From assembly GCA_029779435.1 (NCBI GenBank), contig JAKPAM010000242.1, positions 1 to 64,000 on the forward strand: 64,000 nucleotides of DNA. The letters are read 5' to 3'. The notes under the pieces are model-generated. The model worked only from the letters and a program-made list of their open reading frames with translations, was not told where the DNA came from and did not search any database. Source of the stretch: Pseudomonadota bacterium (GTDB taxonomy: Bacteria; Pseudomonadota; Gammaproteobacteria; Burkholderiales; Burkholderiaceae_E). Below, one piece after another: positions 37,772-46,475 of this stretch (its first letter is position 1; each line of letters starts with the position of its first letter). A program made the position numbers and the translations under genes.

Positions 37772-40700
37772 TCAGCGCGGCGGCGCGGCGTCACGCATCG
37801 CCGCCGCCTGCAGGCCGTGCCGGATCCAGGTGCGCGTCTCGGCCGGGTCGATCACCGCATCGATCTCCATCGCCGCTTCCATGTTGACGGCCTTGCCGAC
37901 GTCGTACAGGTGCGCGACCCGTTCGTCGAAGAAGCGCTCGCGCGCCTGCGGATCCTCGATCGCCTCCAGTTCGCGGCGATAGCCGAGCCGTACCGCACCC
38001 TCGATGCCCATGCCGCCGAACTCGCCGGTCGGCCACGACACGATGAACAGCGGCGCATGAAAGCTGCCGGCGGCCATCGACTGCGCGCCCAGGCCATAAC
38101 CCTTGCGCAGCACGATCGTGAACACCGGCACGTGCAGCTTGGCCGCGGCCAGGAACATCTGCGCCGAGTAGCGGACCTGGCCGTCCTGCTCGGCTTGAGG
38201 CCCGACCATGAACCCGGGCGTATCGCACAGCGACAGGAGCGGCAGGCCGAAGTCGTTGCACAGCCGCATGAAACGCGAGGCCTTGTCGGCACCGGGGGCG
38301 TCGACGGCACCGCCCAGGTGCATCGGGTTGTTGGCGATCAGGCCCATCGGTCGGCCCTCGATGCGCACCAGCGCGGTGACCATGCCGGGGCCGTACTCGG
38401 CTTTCAGCTCGAACACCGAGTCTTCGTCGACCAGCGTGCGGATCAGCGCCCGGATGTCGTAGCCGCGCCGCCGGTTCTCGGGGATCGACCAGCGCAACTC
38501 GCGCTGGTCCGCGCAACGCCAGTCGGGCAGCGCGCCCTGGAAGTACGACAGGTAGCGTCTGGTGGCCGCCGTCGCGGCCGCTTCGTCGTCGACGACCAAG
38601 TCGACGACGCCATTGGCCGCCTGCAGGCTGGCCGGGCCGATATCCTCGGGCTGGTACACGCCCAGGCCGCCGCCCTCGATCATCGCCGGGCCGCTCATGC
38701 CCAGGTTGGCGTCGCGCGTCGCGATGATCACGTCGCAGCAGCCGACCAGCGCGGCGTTGCCGGCGAAGCAGCGGCCCGAGACGACCGCGACCAGCGGCAC
38801 GACGCCGCTCAGGCTCGCGAAGCGCGCGAAGCTCGGCGTCTCCAGGCCGTGGATCGACAGGCCGTCGGTCTCGCCCGGGCGGCCGCCGCCGCCTTCGCCA
38901 TAGAGCACGACGGGCCAGCGCCACTTGCGCGCCAGATCGAGCAGCCGGTCCTTCTTCTTGTGGTTCATCCAGCCCTGCGTGCCGGCGAACACCGTGAAGT
39001 CATAAGCGAGGATCAGGCAGCGCGTGCGGTCGGGGCCGAACAACGCCGCGTTGATCGTGCCGGTGCCGCTGACCAGGCCATCGGCCGGGCTCATGTCGAT
39101 CAACTGCTCATAAGTGCGCCGCTGCCGCTGCGCGGCCAGCGCCAGCATCCCGTATTCGGCGAAGCTGCCGGGGTCGCACAGGTCGGCGATGTTCTCGCGC
39201 GCGGTGCGTTGGTTGCGCGCGCGGCGGCGCGCGATCGCCGCCGGCCGCGACTCGTCCAGGTTGCGGCGCTGCCGCTCGCGCACGGCGGCCAGGTCCGGGC
39301 GGATCTGGTCCAGGTCGCGTTCGGCCTGCTGCTCGACGTCGGCCTCGCCTTCATGGTCGCCCGGCTCGACGAACAACAGCGGATCGCCCGCGTACAGCGT
39401 GGCGCCCACTTCGGCCGGCACGGCGCGCACGATGCCCGATACATCGGCCGCCACGATGTGTTCCATCTTCATCGCTTCGAGCACGGCGATCTGCTGGCCC
39501 TTGCGCACGATGCCGCCCGGCTCGGCGTTGATCGACAGCACGGTGCCCTGCAGCGGAGCCGGCATCGCCACGGTGCCCGCGGGCGCGGTAGCGGCGCCGG
39601 ATGCGGGGGCGCCGCCCTGCGACGAGAAGGCGGTGCTTCCGGCCGCGTCGGCTGCGCCGCCGCCGTGGGGCCGCCATACCCAGTCGGCCTGCTGCGCGTG
39701 ATCCAGGATCTCGGCCAGATGCGTCTGCACGAAGCGCGTGTCGACGTCATAAGCGCTGGTCGCCGGCATGCCCAGCAGCGCATCGAGCACGTCCAGGTTC
39801 GTGCGCACGCCTTCGATCCGCACGTCGCGAAGCGCGCGGCGCGCGCGCTGGACCAGCGCCGGCAGTTCCAGGCCGTGCGCGCGCACGATCAGCTTGGCCA
39901 GCATCGAATCGAACGCCGGGCTGGTCCGGTAGCCGCCATAGCCGTAGCCGTCGGCGCGGATGCCCGGCCCGCTGGGGATCTCGTAGCGCGTGATCAACCC
40001 GCCTTCCGGGCGCGCGTCGCCATTGTCGGTAAGCGTCTCCATGTTGATCCGCAACTGGATCGCCTGGCAGCGCGGCGCCGGCAGAGGCTCGGCCAGGCCG
40101 AGCTCGTGCAAGCGCCGGCCGCGGACCAGCTCGATCTGCGTGGCCACCAGGTCCAGCCCGGTGATCTCTTCGGTGATCGTATGCTCGACCTGCAGCCGCG
40201 GATTGGCCTCCATGAAGTAGAAGGCCGGCGCTTCGCGCGGCGCATCGAGATCGACGAGGAACTCGAACGTGCCCAGGCCCCGGTAGTTGACGTGCTGCGC
40301 GATCCGCGTGGCGGCCGCGAGGATCCGCTTGCGCAGCGCCGGATCGAGGCCCGGCGCGGGCGCGATCTCGATCAGCTTCTGGTTGCGTCGCTGCAGCGTG
40401 CAGTCGCGCTCGAACGCATGGGCCACGCGCTCGCCGTCGCCCAGCACCTGTACTTCGACATGGCGGGCCCGGCGCACCAGCCGCTCGACGTACAGGTCGC
40501 CGTTGCCGAACGCGCCCCGCGCTTCCGAGCGGCACCGTTCATAAGCGGCATCGACCTCGTCGACCGACCGCACGCTGCGCATGCCGCGTCCGCCGCCGCC
40601 GGCGATCGCCTTGATCATCGCCGCCTCGCCGGGGCGCAGTTCGGCGACGAACGCCCGCACTTCGTCCAGCGAACTGGCCGCGAACGTGCCCGGCACCAGC

Positions 40701-41098
40701 GGCACCTGCAGCGAGCGGGCCAGCTCGCGCGCCCGGGCCTTGTCGCCGAGCATCGCCAGCGTCTCGGGCGACGGGCCGATGAACAGCAGCCCTTCTTCGG
40801 CGCAGCGCCGCGCGAACGCGGCGTTCTCGCTCAGGAAGCCGTAACCGGGGTGGATGGCTTCGCAATCGTGGGCCTTGGCCACGCGGATCAGCGCTTCGCC
40901 GTCCAGGTAGGCGGCCGCGCCCCGACCATCGAGGCGGATCGCCACCGGACACGCATGGCGGTGCAGCGATGCCGCGTCATCGTCCGGATAGACGGCTACC
41001 GGCGTGATCCCCAGGTCGGCGGCCGACCGGGCGATCCGGATCGCGATCTCGCCGCGGTTGGCGATCAACAGGCGGGTCAGAGTTCGGACGGTATGCAT
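37772..41098 (-). CDS. single-chain biotin-dependent acyl-CoA carboxylase (BC-BCCP-CT)
   Basis: 1108 residues uniting three activities usually on two or more chains. Biotin carboxylase: about 1-450 (LLIANRGEIAIRIARSA; ATP loop KAIAGGGGRGMR; EANPRLQVEHTITEE). Biotin carrier: about 510-580, with the biotinyl Lys in EAMKMEH (about residue 543). Carboxyltransferase: about 600-1100, both halves (CDPGSFAEYG; GGGGRPGETDG; SGRCFAGNAA; PTGEFGGMGIEGAV). This matches the long-chain acyl-CoA carboxylase (LCC) architecture known from mycobacteria and Alphaproteobacteria. It makes a malonyl-CoA-type product from an acyl-CoA whose chain length cannot be read from sequence. It lies between an alcohol dehydrogenase and an amidohydrolase. 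A paralogue is at 55175-58603. Confidence 0.94.
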   Translation of the reverse strand: MHTVRTLTRLLIANRGEIAIRIARSAADLGITPVAVYPDDDAASLHRHACPVAIRLDGRGAAAYLDGEALIRVAKAHDCEAIHPGYGFLSENAAFARRCAEEGLLFIGPSPETLAMLGDKARARELARSLQVPLVPGTFAASSLDEVRAFVAELRPGEAAMIKAIAGGGGRGMRSVRSVDEVDAAYERCRSEARGAFGNGDLYVERLVRRARHVEVQVLGDGERVAHAFERDCTLQRRNQKLIEIAPAPGLDPALRKRILAAATRIAQHVNYRGLGTFEFLVDLDAPREAPAFYFMEANPRLQVEHTITEEITGLDLVATQIELVRGRRLHELGLAEPLPAPRCQAIQLRINMETLTDNGDARPEGGLITRYEIPSGPGIRADGYGYGGYRTSPAFDSMLAKLIVRAHGLELPALVQRARRALRDVRIEGVRTNLDVLDALLGMPATSAYDVDTRFVQTHLAEILDHAQQADWVWRPHGGGAADAAGSTAFSSQGGAPASGAATAPAGTVAMPAPLQGTVLSINAEPGGIVRKGQQIAVLEAMKMEHIVAADVSGIVRAVPAEVGATLYAGDPLLFVEPGDHEGEADVEQQAERDLDQIRPDLAAVRERQRRNLDESRPAAIARRRARNQRTARENIADLCDPGSFAEYGMLALAAQRQRRTYEQLIDMSPADGLVSGTGTINAALFGPDRTRCLILAYDFTVFAGTQGWMNHKKKDRLLDLARKWRWPVVLYGEGGGGRPGETDGLSIHGLETPSFARFASLSGVVPLVAVVSGRCFAGNAALVGCCDVIIATRDANLGMSGPAMIEGGGLGVYQPEDIGPASLQAANGVVDLVVDDEAAATAATRRYLSYFQGALPDWRCADQRELRWSIPENRRRGYDIRALIRTLVDEDSVFELKAEYGPGMVTALVRIEGRPMGLIANNPMHLGGAVDAPGADKASRFMRLCNDFGLPLLSLCDTPGFMVGPQAEQDGQVRYSAQMFLAAAKLHVPVFTIVLRKGYGLGAQSMAAGSFHAPLFIVSWPTGEFGGMGIEGAVRLGYRRELEAIEDPQARERFFDERVAHLYDVGKAVNMEAAMEIDAVIDPAETRTWIRHGLQAAAMRDAAPPR

Positions 41099-41174
41099 CG
41101 TTCTCGTGGCGCCCGTTCCGGCGCCTGCATCGATCCTCGGTGGGACCGGGGACGGAGCGCCGGGGAGGGCGGGA

Positions 41175-42260
41175 TCAGGACGTCAGCACCACGCGTCCGC
41201 GAATGCGGCCGGCGCGCAGGTCGTCCAGCGATTGCTGGGCCGTTTCCAGCGGCCGTTCTTCGATCGGCATCGCCTTGACCTTGCCGGCTCGCGCCAGCGC
41301 CATCAGTTCCTCGAACTCGGCCAGCGAGCCGACGTACGAGCCCTGGATCGTCAGGCCGCGCATCGGCAGCGTGGGCAGCGCGATGTCGATCGAGCCGCCG
41401 AACAGGCCGACCGAGATGTGGCGGCCGCCCCGGCGCAGCAGGCCGATGCCGAACTCGGCGGTGCTTTGCGCGCCGACGAAATCGATCGCCGCACCGAAAC
41501 CCTGAGTCGACTTGAGCAGCGCCTTGCGCGCGTCGTTGTCGCGCGGATCGATCGCGGCCGACGCGCCGGCATCGATGGCCGCCTGGCGCTTGGCCGGATC
41601 GATGTCGGCGACGACCGGCGCGATGCCGTACATCGTCTGCGCCAGGTAAACAGCCGCCAGGCCCACGCCGCCCGCGCCGATCAGCAGCAGCGGATGTTCG
41701 GCGTCGACCCCCTGGGCCTTCTTCAGCGCGCTGTAGGCGGTCAGGCCCGAGCAGGCCAGCGTCGCGGCAAACGAGTGAGGCAGGTCACCATAGGCGGCCA
41801 GGTAGCGCGGGTGGTCGACGAGTACGTAGTTGCTGTAGCCGCCGTCCATCGACGTGCCGTGGCTGCGCGGTCGCGCGCACAGGTGCTCCTGCCCGTCCTT
41901 GCACAGCACGCACTGCGTGCAGCCGCCCCACGGAAACACCACGCGCGCGTCGCCGACCGCGACGCCCTGCGCGTCCGGGCCGACGCGCTCGACGCGACCG
42001 ACGATCTCGTGGCCGAGGATGCGCGGCAATTGAAACGTCCGGCTCAGGTCCATCTTCTGGCCCTTGCCGAGATCGAAATGGCCTTCGGCCAGGTGGAGGT
42101 CGCTGTGGCAGACGCCGCATCCGGTGACGCGCACCAGCACCTGCGTGCCGGTGGGCACCGGCGGCGGCTCGATCACTTCCTGCAGCGGCGTGCCGAACTG
42201 GACGAGTTTGTAGCTGCGCATCGACGTGGCGGCGTCGTTCGCGGGAGTGGCTGCGCTCAT
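41175..42260 (-). CDS. zinc-dependent alcohol dehydrogenase
   Basis: Medium-chain dehydrogenase of 361 residues. The catalytic zinc ligands are in GCGVCHSDLHLAEG (Cys) and LGHEIVGRVE (His); structural zinc cysteines are in GGCTQCVLCKDGQEHLC. The NAD-binding motif GAGGVGLAAVYLA follows (about residues 197-209). A good ribosome site, AAGGAGA, lies about 8 bp before the ATG. It is first in the run adh-carboxylase-amidohydrolase-receptor on the minus strand (76 bp before the carboxylase). The substrate is unknown, perhaps a hydroxyacyl compound of the same pathway. Confidence 0.93.
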   Translation of the reverse strand: MSAATPANDAATSMRSYKLVQFGTPLQEVIEPPPVPTGTQVLVRVTGCGVCHSDLHLAEGHFDLGKGQKMDLSRTFQLPRILGHEIVGRVERVGPDAQGVAVGDARVVFPWGGCTQCVLCKDGQEHLCARPRSHGTSMDGGYSNYVLVDHPRYLAAYGDLPHSFAATLACSGLTAYSALKKAQGVDAEHPLLLIGAGGVGLAAVYLAQTMYGIAPVVADIDPAKRQAAIDAGASAAIDPRDNDARKALLKSTQGFGAAIDFVGAQSTAEFGIGLLRRGGRHISVGLFGGSIDIALPTLPMRGLTIQGSYVGSLAEFEELMALARAGKVKAMPIEERPLETAQQSLDDLRAGRIRGRVVLTS

Positions 42261-42281
42261 CGGATGTCTCCTAAGGGCTTG

Positions 42282-42308
42282 TGAAATTGGGGGAATCTCG
42301 AAATTTCA
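42282..42308. promoter_or_regulatory. dyad in the alcohol dehydrogenase promoter
   Basis: TGAAATT (42282-42288) and AATTTCA (42302-42308) form 7-bp arms around 13 nt, in the 81-bp gap upstream of the dehydrogenase. On the minus strand a -10-like TATGAA overlaps the outer arm. It is a candidate operator. Confidence 0.4.
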
Positions 42309-42341
42309 TACTAGCATTGGCCCGAGGGCAGCCGAGCCGGG

Positions 42342-44009
42342 CTAGCGCTCCGGACCGCACAATCGGAACGTCTCGTCCGGGTGCCCGATGCGTTGCCGCT
42401 GCCACAGCACCGGTCGCCCCGGGCAGCCGAACAGCGCCTCGTCGGCGTTGCGGCGCTGCTGCTCGAAGCGCAGCGGGCATTCTCCGGCGTCGGGGTCGAC
42501 GTCGATCCGGCGGGTGCGCAGGTCGACATAGTAGTCGAGCATGCCGCGTTCGGATTCGCCCAGTTCGAGGCTGGCCACGCAGCCTTCGGTCTCGCGCAGC
42601 ACGGGCGCCAGCGTGATGAAAGCTTCGCGAAAGCCGGTGCGCTGGTCGGCGGTCGGCAGCCACGCGGCCAGCGCCGCGGCGAACAGCAGTGTCAGGCTGA
42701 CGGCGGTGGCCAGCGCGCCGTCCGGCGGCGCGCCGTGCGCCGCCATGCGGCGGATCCAGCCGATCCATCCGGCGCACAGCCCGGCCGTCAGCAGCGCCAG
42801 ACCCGTCATCACCGGCAGCATCCCGGCTGCCGCGGGCAGCAGCCGCGACAGGCCGCCCCAGGCGGCGACCGCCGCCGACCCGCACAGCGCGATCGCCATC
42901 GCCCCCAGCCACAGGCGCCGGGTCAGCCTGCCCGCGGCTGGATCCGGGGGCCGGCCATCCGGGCGGCCGGCTCCCGAAAGGCCCGCCCCCGGCTCGCTGG
43001 CATCGCGTGGAGCCGGCGCCGCCGCCAGCAGCGACAGCGGCACGAGGATCGGCAGCGCGTACAGCCCGCGCGACGTGGCCGACGCGCTCAGCACGCCCAG
43101 CCACACGAGCGCGAAGAGCGCCGGGCCGAGCAGCGGATGGCCTTGCCATTGCCGCCAATGCTGCGCGCATCGCCAGAGCGCCAGCGGCCAGATCGGCAGC
43201 AGCATCGCCGCGGCCAGCCCCATCGTCTGCAGCGTCGAGTGTTCGGGCCCCAGCGTGTTCATGCCGAAGAAGCGGCCGACGTTGTTGTCCCACAGCCAGT
43301 CCATCAGCAGCACCGGCGAGCGCAGGCCGACCCACACCGGCCATGCCAGGCCCAGCACGGCGAACGTCGCGAGCGCGACCCCGAGTACCGACAACGTGCG
43401 CCGCCGCCACAGCGCGGGCGTCAGCGCGATCTGCGCCAACGCGCCCACCGCCGCGACGCCGGGCAGCAGCACGCCCTTGGCCATCAGGCCCAGCGCCGCG
43501 CCGATGCCCAGCATCGCGCCGGCGTACGGGGCCTGCGCGCCGAGCCGGACCAACGCCCAGCAGACCAGCGCCGCGGCCGGCATCAGCCCGAGGTCCGCCG
43601 TCAGGTAGCGGCTCGCCGACAGGAATGCCGGACACAGCGCGAGCAGCAGCACCGCGCGGCGGGCGGGCATCGTCCCGATCGCTTCGCGCGCCGCGCGATG
43701 GATCAGCGCGAACGTGGCCAGCGCGCACAGCACGTTGGCGCCGCGCGCCGCTTCGTGCATCGCCAGCGGCGGCGACAGCCATTGCACGCACAACGCCGCG
43801 AGCCAGAACACCAGCGGCGGCTTCTCCATGAACGGTTCGCCGGCCAGCGTCGGGATCAGCCACTGACCGTGCGCGACGATGCTGTGGACGATGCCGACCG
43901 TGTAGGCCTCATCCGCCTTCCAGGGCTCGCGATCGTACAGGCCGGCCGTCAGCCAGACCACGCTGGTCAGGCCGAGCAGCACGGCCCGCGCGGCGTTGTG
44001 CCCGATCAT
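42342..44009 (-). CDS. ArnT/PMT-type (GT39-like) membrane glycosyltransferase
   Basis: Integral inner-membrane protein of 555 residues with about 12 hydrophobic helices. The first periplasmic loop has the family's acidic motif (YDREPWKADEAY) followed by GQWLIPTLAGEPFMEKPPLVFW, the segment that binds the lipid-linked donor in ArnT-like enzymes. A soluble C-terminal domain follows (about 480-555). It transfers a sugar from a polyprenyl-phosphate donor to lipid A, protein or another acceptor; which one is not known. Start ATG 44009; a longer frame upstream is Pro/Ser-rich. It lies 274 bp downstream of zorC, exactly where zorD would be expected in a type I Zorya locus. Confidence 0.9.
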   Translation of the reverse strand: MIGHNAARAVLLGLTSVVWLTAGLYDREPWKADEAYTVGIVHSIVAHGQWLIPTLAGEPFMEKPPLVFWLAALCVQWLSPPLAMHEAARGANVLCALATFALIHRAAREAIGTMPARRAVLLLALCPAFLSASRYLTADLGLMPAAALVCWALVRLGAQAPYAGAMLGIGAALGLMAKGVLLPGVAAVGALAQIALTPALWRRRTLSVLGVALATFAVLGLAWPVWVGLRSPVLLMDWLWDNNVGRFFGMNTLGPEHSTLQTMGLAAAMLLPIWPLALWRCAQHWRQWQGHPLLGPALFALVWLGVLSASATSRGLYALPILVPLSLLAAAPAPRDASEPGAGLSGAGRPDGRPPDPAAGRLTRRLWLGAMAIALCGSAAVAAWGGLSRLLPAAAGMLPVMTGLALLTAGLCAGWIGWIRRMAAHGAPPDGALATAVSLTLLFAAALAAWLPTADQRTGFREAFITLAPVLRETEGCVASLELGESERGMLDYYVDLRTRRIDVDPDAGECPLRFEQQRRNADEALFGCPGRPVLWQRQRIGHPDETFRLCGPER

Positions 44010-44283
44010 CGCGCCGGCGGACGCGGAGCAGAAGGCCGGACCGCCATCACCGGCCGATCGAACGTTCGTCGCCGAGGCGATGCGGGATCGAGGCGAGACC
44101 GCCGAAGACCGGAGGATCCATGACGGGGCGGGCGCTGGGGGCGGCGGGCATGCGGCGATCGTCGTTGGGGTATGGGGTGCGTCAGGGGGCGCGAATGCGC
44201 GCACGGGTTCATCGATGCGCGCGTGTCACGCTCGCCCGATCATGCCATACCCTTGATGACGATCCGCCGTCAGCGGTCGTCGA

Positions 44284-45735
44284 TCAATCCGGTGACGCGT
44301 GCGCCGGATCCGGCGTGATGCCCAGCGCCTGCAGCCGCGCGTGCGCCGCGGCTTCCCATTGCGCGCCGCGCTCGATGCGCATGACGGCCGCATCGCGAAA
44401 GCCGTAGCGCAGTTCCTCGGTGCCGCCCAGGTACTTCAGCGCGTGCCGGTCGAAGCTCAGCCGCGTCGCGTCGTACACATAGGCCGCATTGCCCGCGGCG
44501 CTGAACTCGACGATCACGTACCGGCCGATCTGGAACATCAGCGCATCGACGTGCCGCGCGCCCCAGAACGCCGTGTACGCGCCCTGTTCGCGCTCGACGA
44601 GTTCGCGGATCCCCGCGTGGCGACGCGCGATCGCCAGCGTCTGCGGGCAGAAGACGAAGCGTGTCCACGAGATCTGGTCGCGGTATCGGGACCAGAACGC
44701 GCGGCGGCCCTCGTCGGCATCCTTGCGCGCGACGACGACGCTGAAGAAGTCCTGCAGGTTGCCGCCGTTGACCCAGCACATCACGCGCTGCCATACCGGT
44801 TCGGCCACCCGATGCCAGGCCGGCGCCTGGCCCGAGGCCTTGCGTTCCGGATGGCGCCAGACGTCATCGCGTACGAGGAACGCGTACAGCGCGCGGTGCA
44901 GCGGCGCGGATTCGCACTGGTGATAGCGCGTCAGCACGATCGCCAGGCCCTCGTCGCGGAACACCGGCCGCTTGTCCAGCAGCGCCAGCAACGGTTCGAT
45001 CAACGGCTTGAACGCCTCGTCCGGCAGTTCGGCGGCCTTGCGTGCGGCGCTGCGGACCAGCAGGTGCCAGAACCAGCTCGATTCGGGAATGGCCAGATCG
45101 CGCGACAGCCGCGCGAGCGCCGTGTCGTCGCCGCGCAGCCAGTCCAGCGCGTAGGCGTCGGTGGCGTCGCGCTGCAGCAGCGCGGTGTTGTCGCGCAGCG
45201 CCGCCAGCCAGTCGGGCACAGGCCCTCGGCCGGCCTGCCGATCGATCGCCGGCCAGGTGTCGGCCAGCAGCGCGCGCAGGCTTTCCCAGCCCCGGCGATC
45301 GTCGGCGTCGGCCTTCAGCGGATCGAACTCGAAATAAGCGCACAGCAGGCTGAACCATGTCAGCAGGCTCAGCTCGCCGGCGCCCACCCTGTCCGTATAG
45401 CGCGCCAGCAGCGGGGCCAGACGCGGATGCCCGATGAGCCGTCGCCCCTCGAGTCCGTCGAGCGGCCGCGCCAGCACGCCGGCCAGCAGGTGCAGGTGTT
45501 CGTCGGTGGGGCGCAAGCCCCGGATATAAGCGATCGCGCAGGCTTGCGGGTCGGTATGGATCAACGTGGCCTTGGCCACGCCCTTGAACAGTGCGGCGGC
45601 TTCGCGGGCCGCCTCCTCCAGCGCCTCGGGCTGGCCGAGCCGCAGGCGGGCGACATCCATCGACTTCAGGCTGCTGGCCAACTGGCGGTGCAGCGACAGC
45701 AGCGCGGCCGGCGGTTCGTGGCGAGGACTCAGCAT
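44284..45735 (-). CDS. zorC: ZorC-like EH-signature protein
   Basis: 483 residues, soluble. The C-terminal quarter matches the EH_signature domain of Zorya ZorC: MFQIGRYVIVEFSAAGNAAY carries the conserved Glu, and a His follows in SFDRHALKYLGG; the pattern ends with a Trp-Glu (GAQWEAAAHARLQALG). The remainder is helical and Leu/Ala-rich. In characterised type I Zorya, ZorC works with ZorD and binds DNA after the ZorAB motor senses phage entry (established for E. coli systems). Its start overlaps the zorB stop by 7 bp (translational coupling). No zorD follows. Confidence 0.85.
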   Translation of the reverse strand: MLSPRHEPPAALLSLHRQLASSLKSMDVARLRLGQPEALEEAAREAAALFKGVAKATLIHTDPQACAIAYIRGLRPTDEHLHLLAGVLARPLDGLEGRRLIGHPRLAPLLARYTDRVGAGELSLLTWFSLLCAYFEFDPLKADADDRRGWESLRALLADTWPAIDRQAGRGPVPDWLAALRDNTALLQRDATDAYALDWLRGDDTALARLSRDLAIPESSWFWHLLVRSAARKAAELPDEAFKPLIEPLLALLDKRPVFRDEGLAIVLTRYHQCESAPLHRALYAFLVRDDVWRHPERKASGQAPAWHRVAEPVWQRVMCWVNGGNLQDFFSVVVARKDADEGRRAFWSRYRDQISWTRFVFCPQTLAIARRHAGIRELVEREQGAYTAFWGARHVDALMFQIGRYVIVEFSAAGNAAYVYDATRLSFDRHALKYLGGTEELRYGFRDAAVMRIERGAQWEAAAHARLQALGITPDPAHASPD

Positions 45736-46466
45736 GCGCCGAACGCCCTGGCATCGGCCGCGCCACCGCTGCCGCCATCGCCGTCACCATTGCCGTTGCC
45801 GTCGCGCAGTTCATCGGCGGACCAGAACTCCAGCTTCAGCTCGACGCGCCGGCTCGCCTCCTTCGATGGACGGCTGGCGTTGAACGCATAGCCGCCGACG
45901 AGGAACAGGTCGCGGATCTGCCGCTTCTGCGCGTCGGTCAACGGCTGTTCGCCGGTCAGCGGCGGCGCGTACAGCGCGCACACGACGCGGCGACTGCGCT
46001 CCAGGCTCAGGCCCAGGTTGTACAGATAAGTGCCGTCGTGATCGGTGAAGCCCTCGACGACGATGCGTCGGATCCAGCGCTGTCCCAGCTCGCTGCGCTG
46101 CGCGTCGAGCAAGGTCGGCACATAAGCGCGAAGCAGCCGCGCGCCGGCCAGCGACAGCTCGGCGCGGTTCCGATCGAAGCGCACGACGTCGCCCAGGTCG
46201 ATCCGGTAAGTGGATTCGTCGACCTTGACGTCCGGAAACGCGCGCGTGGTCTCGCGCAGCCGCGACATCAGCTCGCGGATATCGCGGCTGCGCTGGATCT
46301 TCGGCTGCTCGGCGGTGCCGACGTCGCGCGTCACGCTGACCAGCGTCACCGCCATCACGACCAGGAACAGCACCATCAACGCCGACATCAGGTCCGAGAA
46401 CGAGATCCAGAAAGGCCCTTCGGCCTCATGGCGCGCGCCGCGCCGCAGGACGATTCGATTCAGCAT
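45729..46466 (-). CDS. zorB: ZorB-like motor stator protein (MotB/OmpA type)
   Basis: 245 residues. A short cytoplasmic N-terminus leads into one membrane helix, WISFSDLMSALMVLFLVVMA (about residues 20-39), with Asp25 in the place of the proton-carrying Asp of MotB and ZorB. The periplasmic part is an OmpA-like peptidoglycan-binding domain (VRFDRNRAELSLAG; VVEGFTDHDGTYLYNLGLS; RRVELKLEF). The C-terminus is an odd Gly/Asp/Asn-rich tail. It begins 9 bp after zorA and overlaps zorC, so the three form one operon. Expected to form a 5:2 stator with ZorA, anchored to the cell wall and driven by protons. Confidence 0.93.
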   Translation of the reverse strand: MLNRIVLRRGARHEAEGPFWISFSDLMSALMVLFLVVMAVTLVSVTRDVGTAEQPKIQRSRDIRELMSRLRETTRAFPDVKVDESTYRIDLGDVVRFDRNRAELSLAGARLLRAYVPTLLDAQRSELGQRWIRRIVVEGFTDHDGTYLYNLGLSLERSRRVVCALYAPPLTGEQPLTDAQKRQIRDLFLVGGYAFNASRPSKEASRRVELKLEFWSADELRDGNGNGDGDGGSGGAADARAFGAC

Positions 46467-46475
46467 GCCTCGCCC

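Noticed and set aside
37505-41278. 1257-codon plus-strand open frame
   Set aside because: Antisense to the first carboxylase gene, with composition typical of mirror frames and no recognisable motif.
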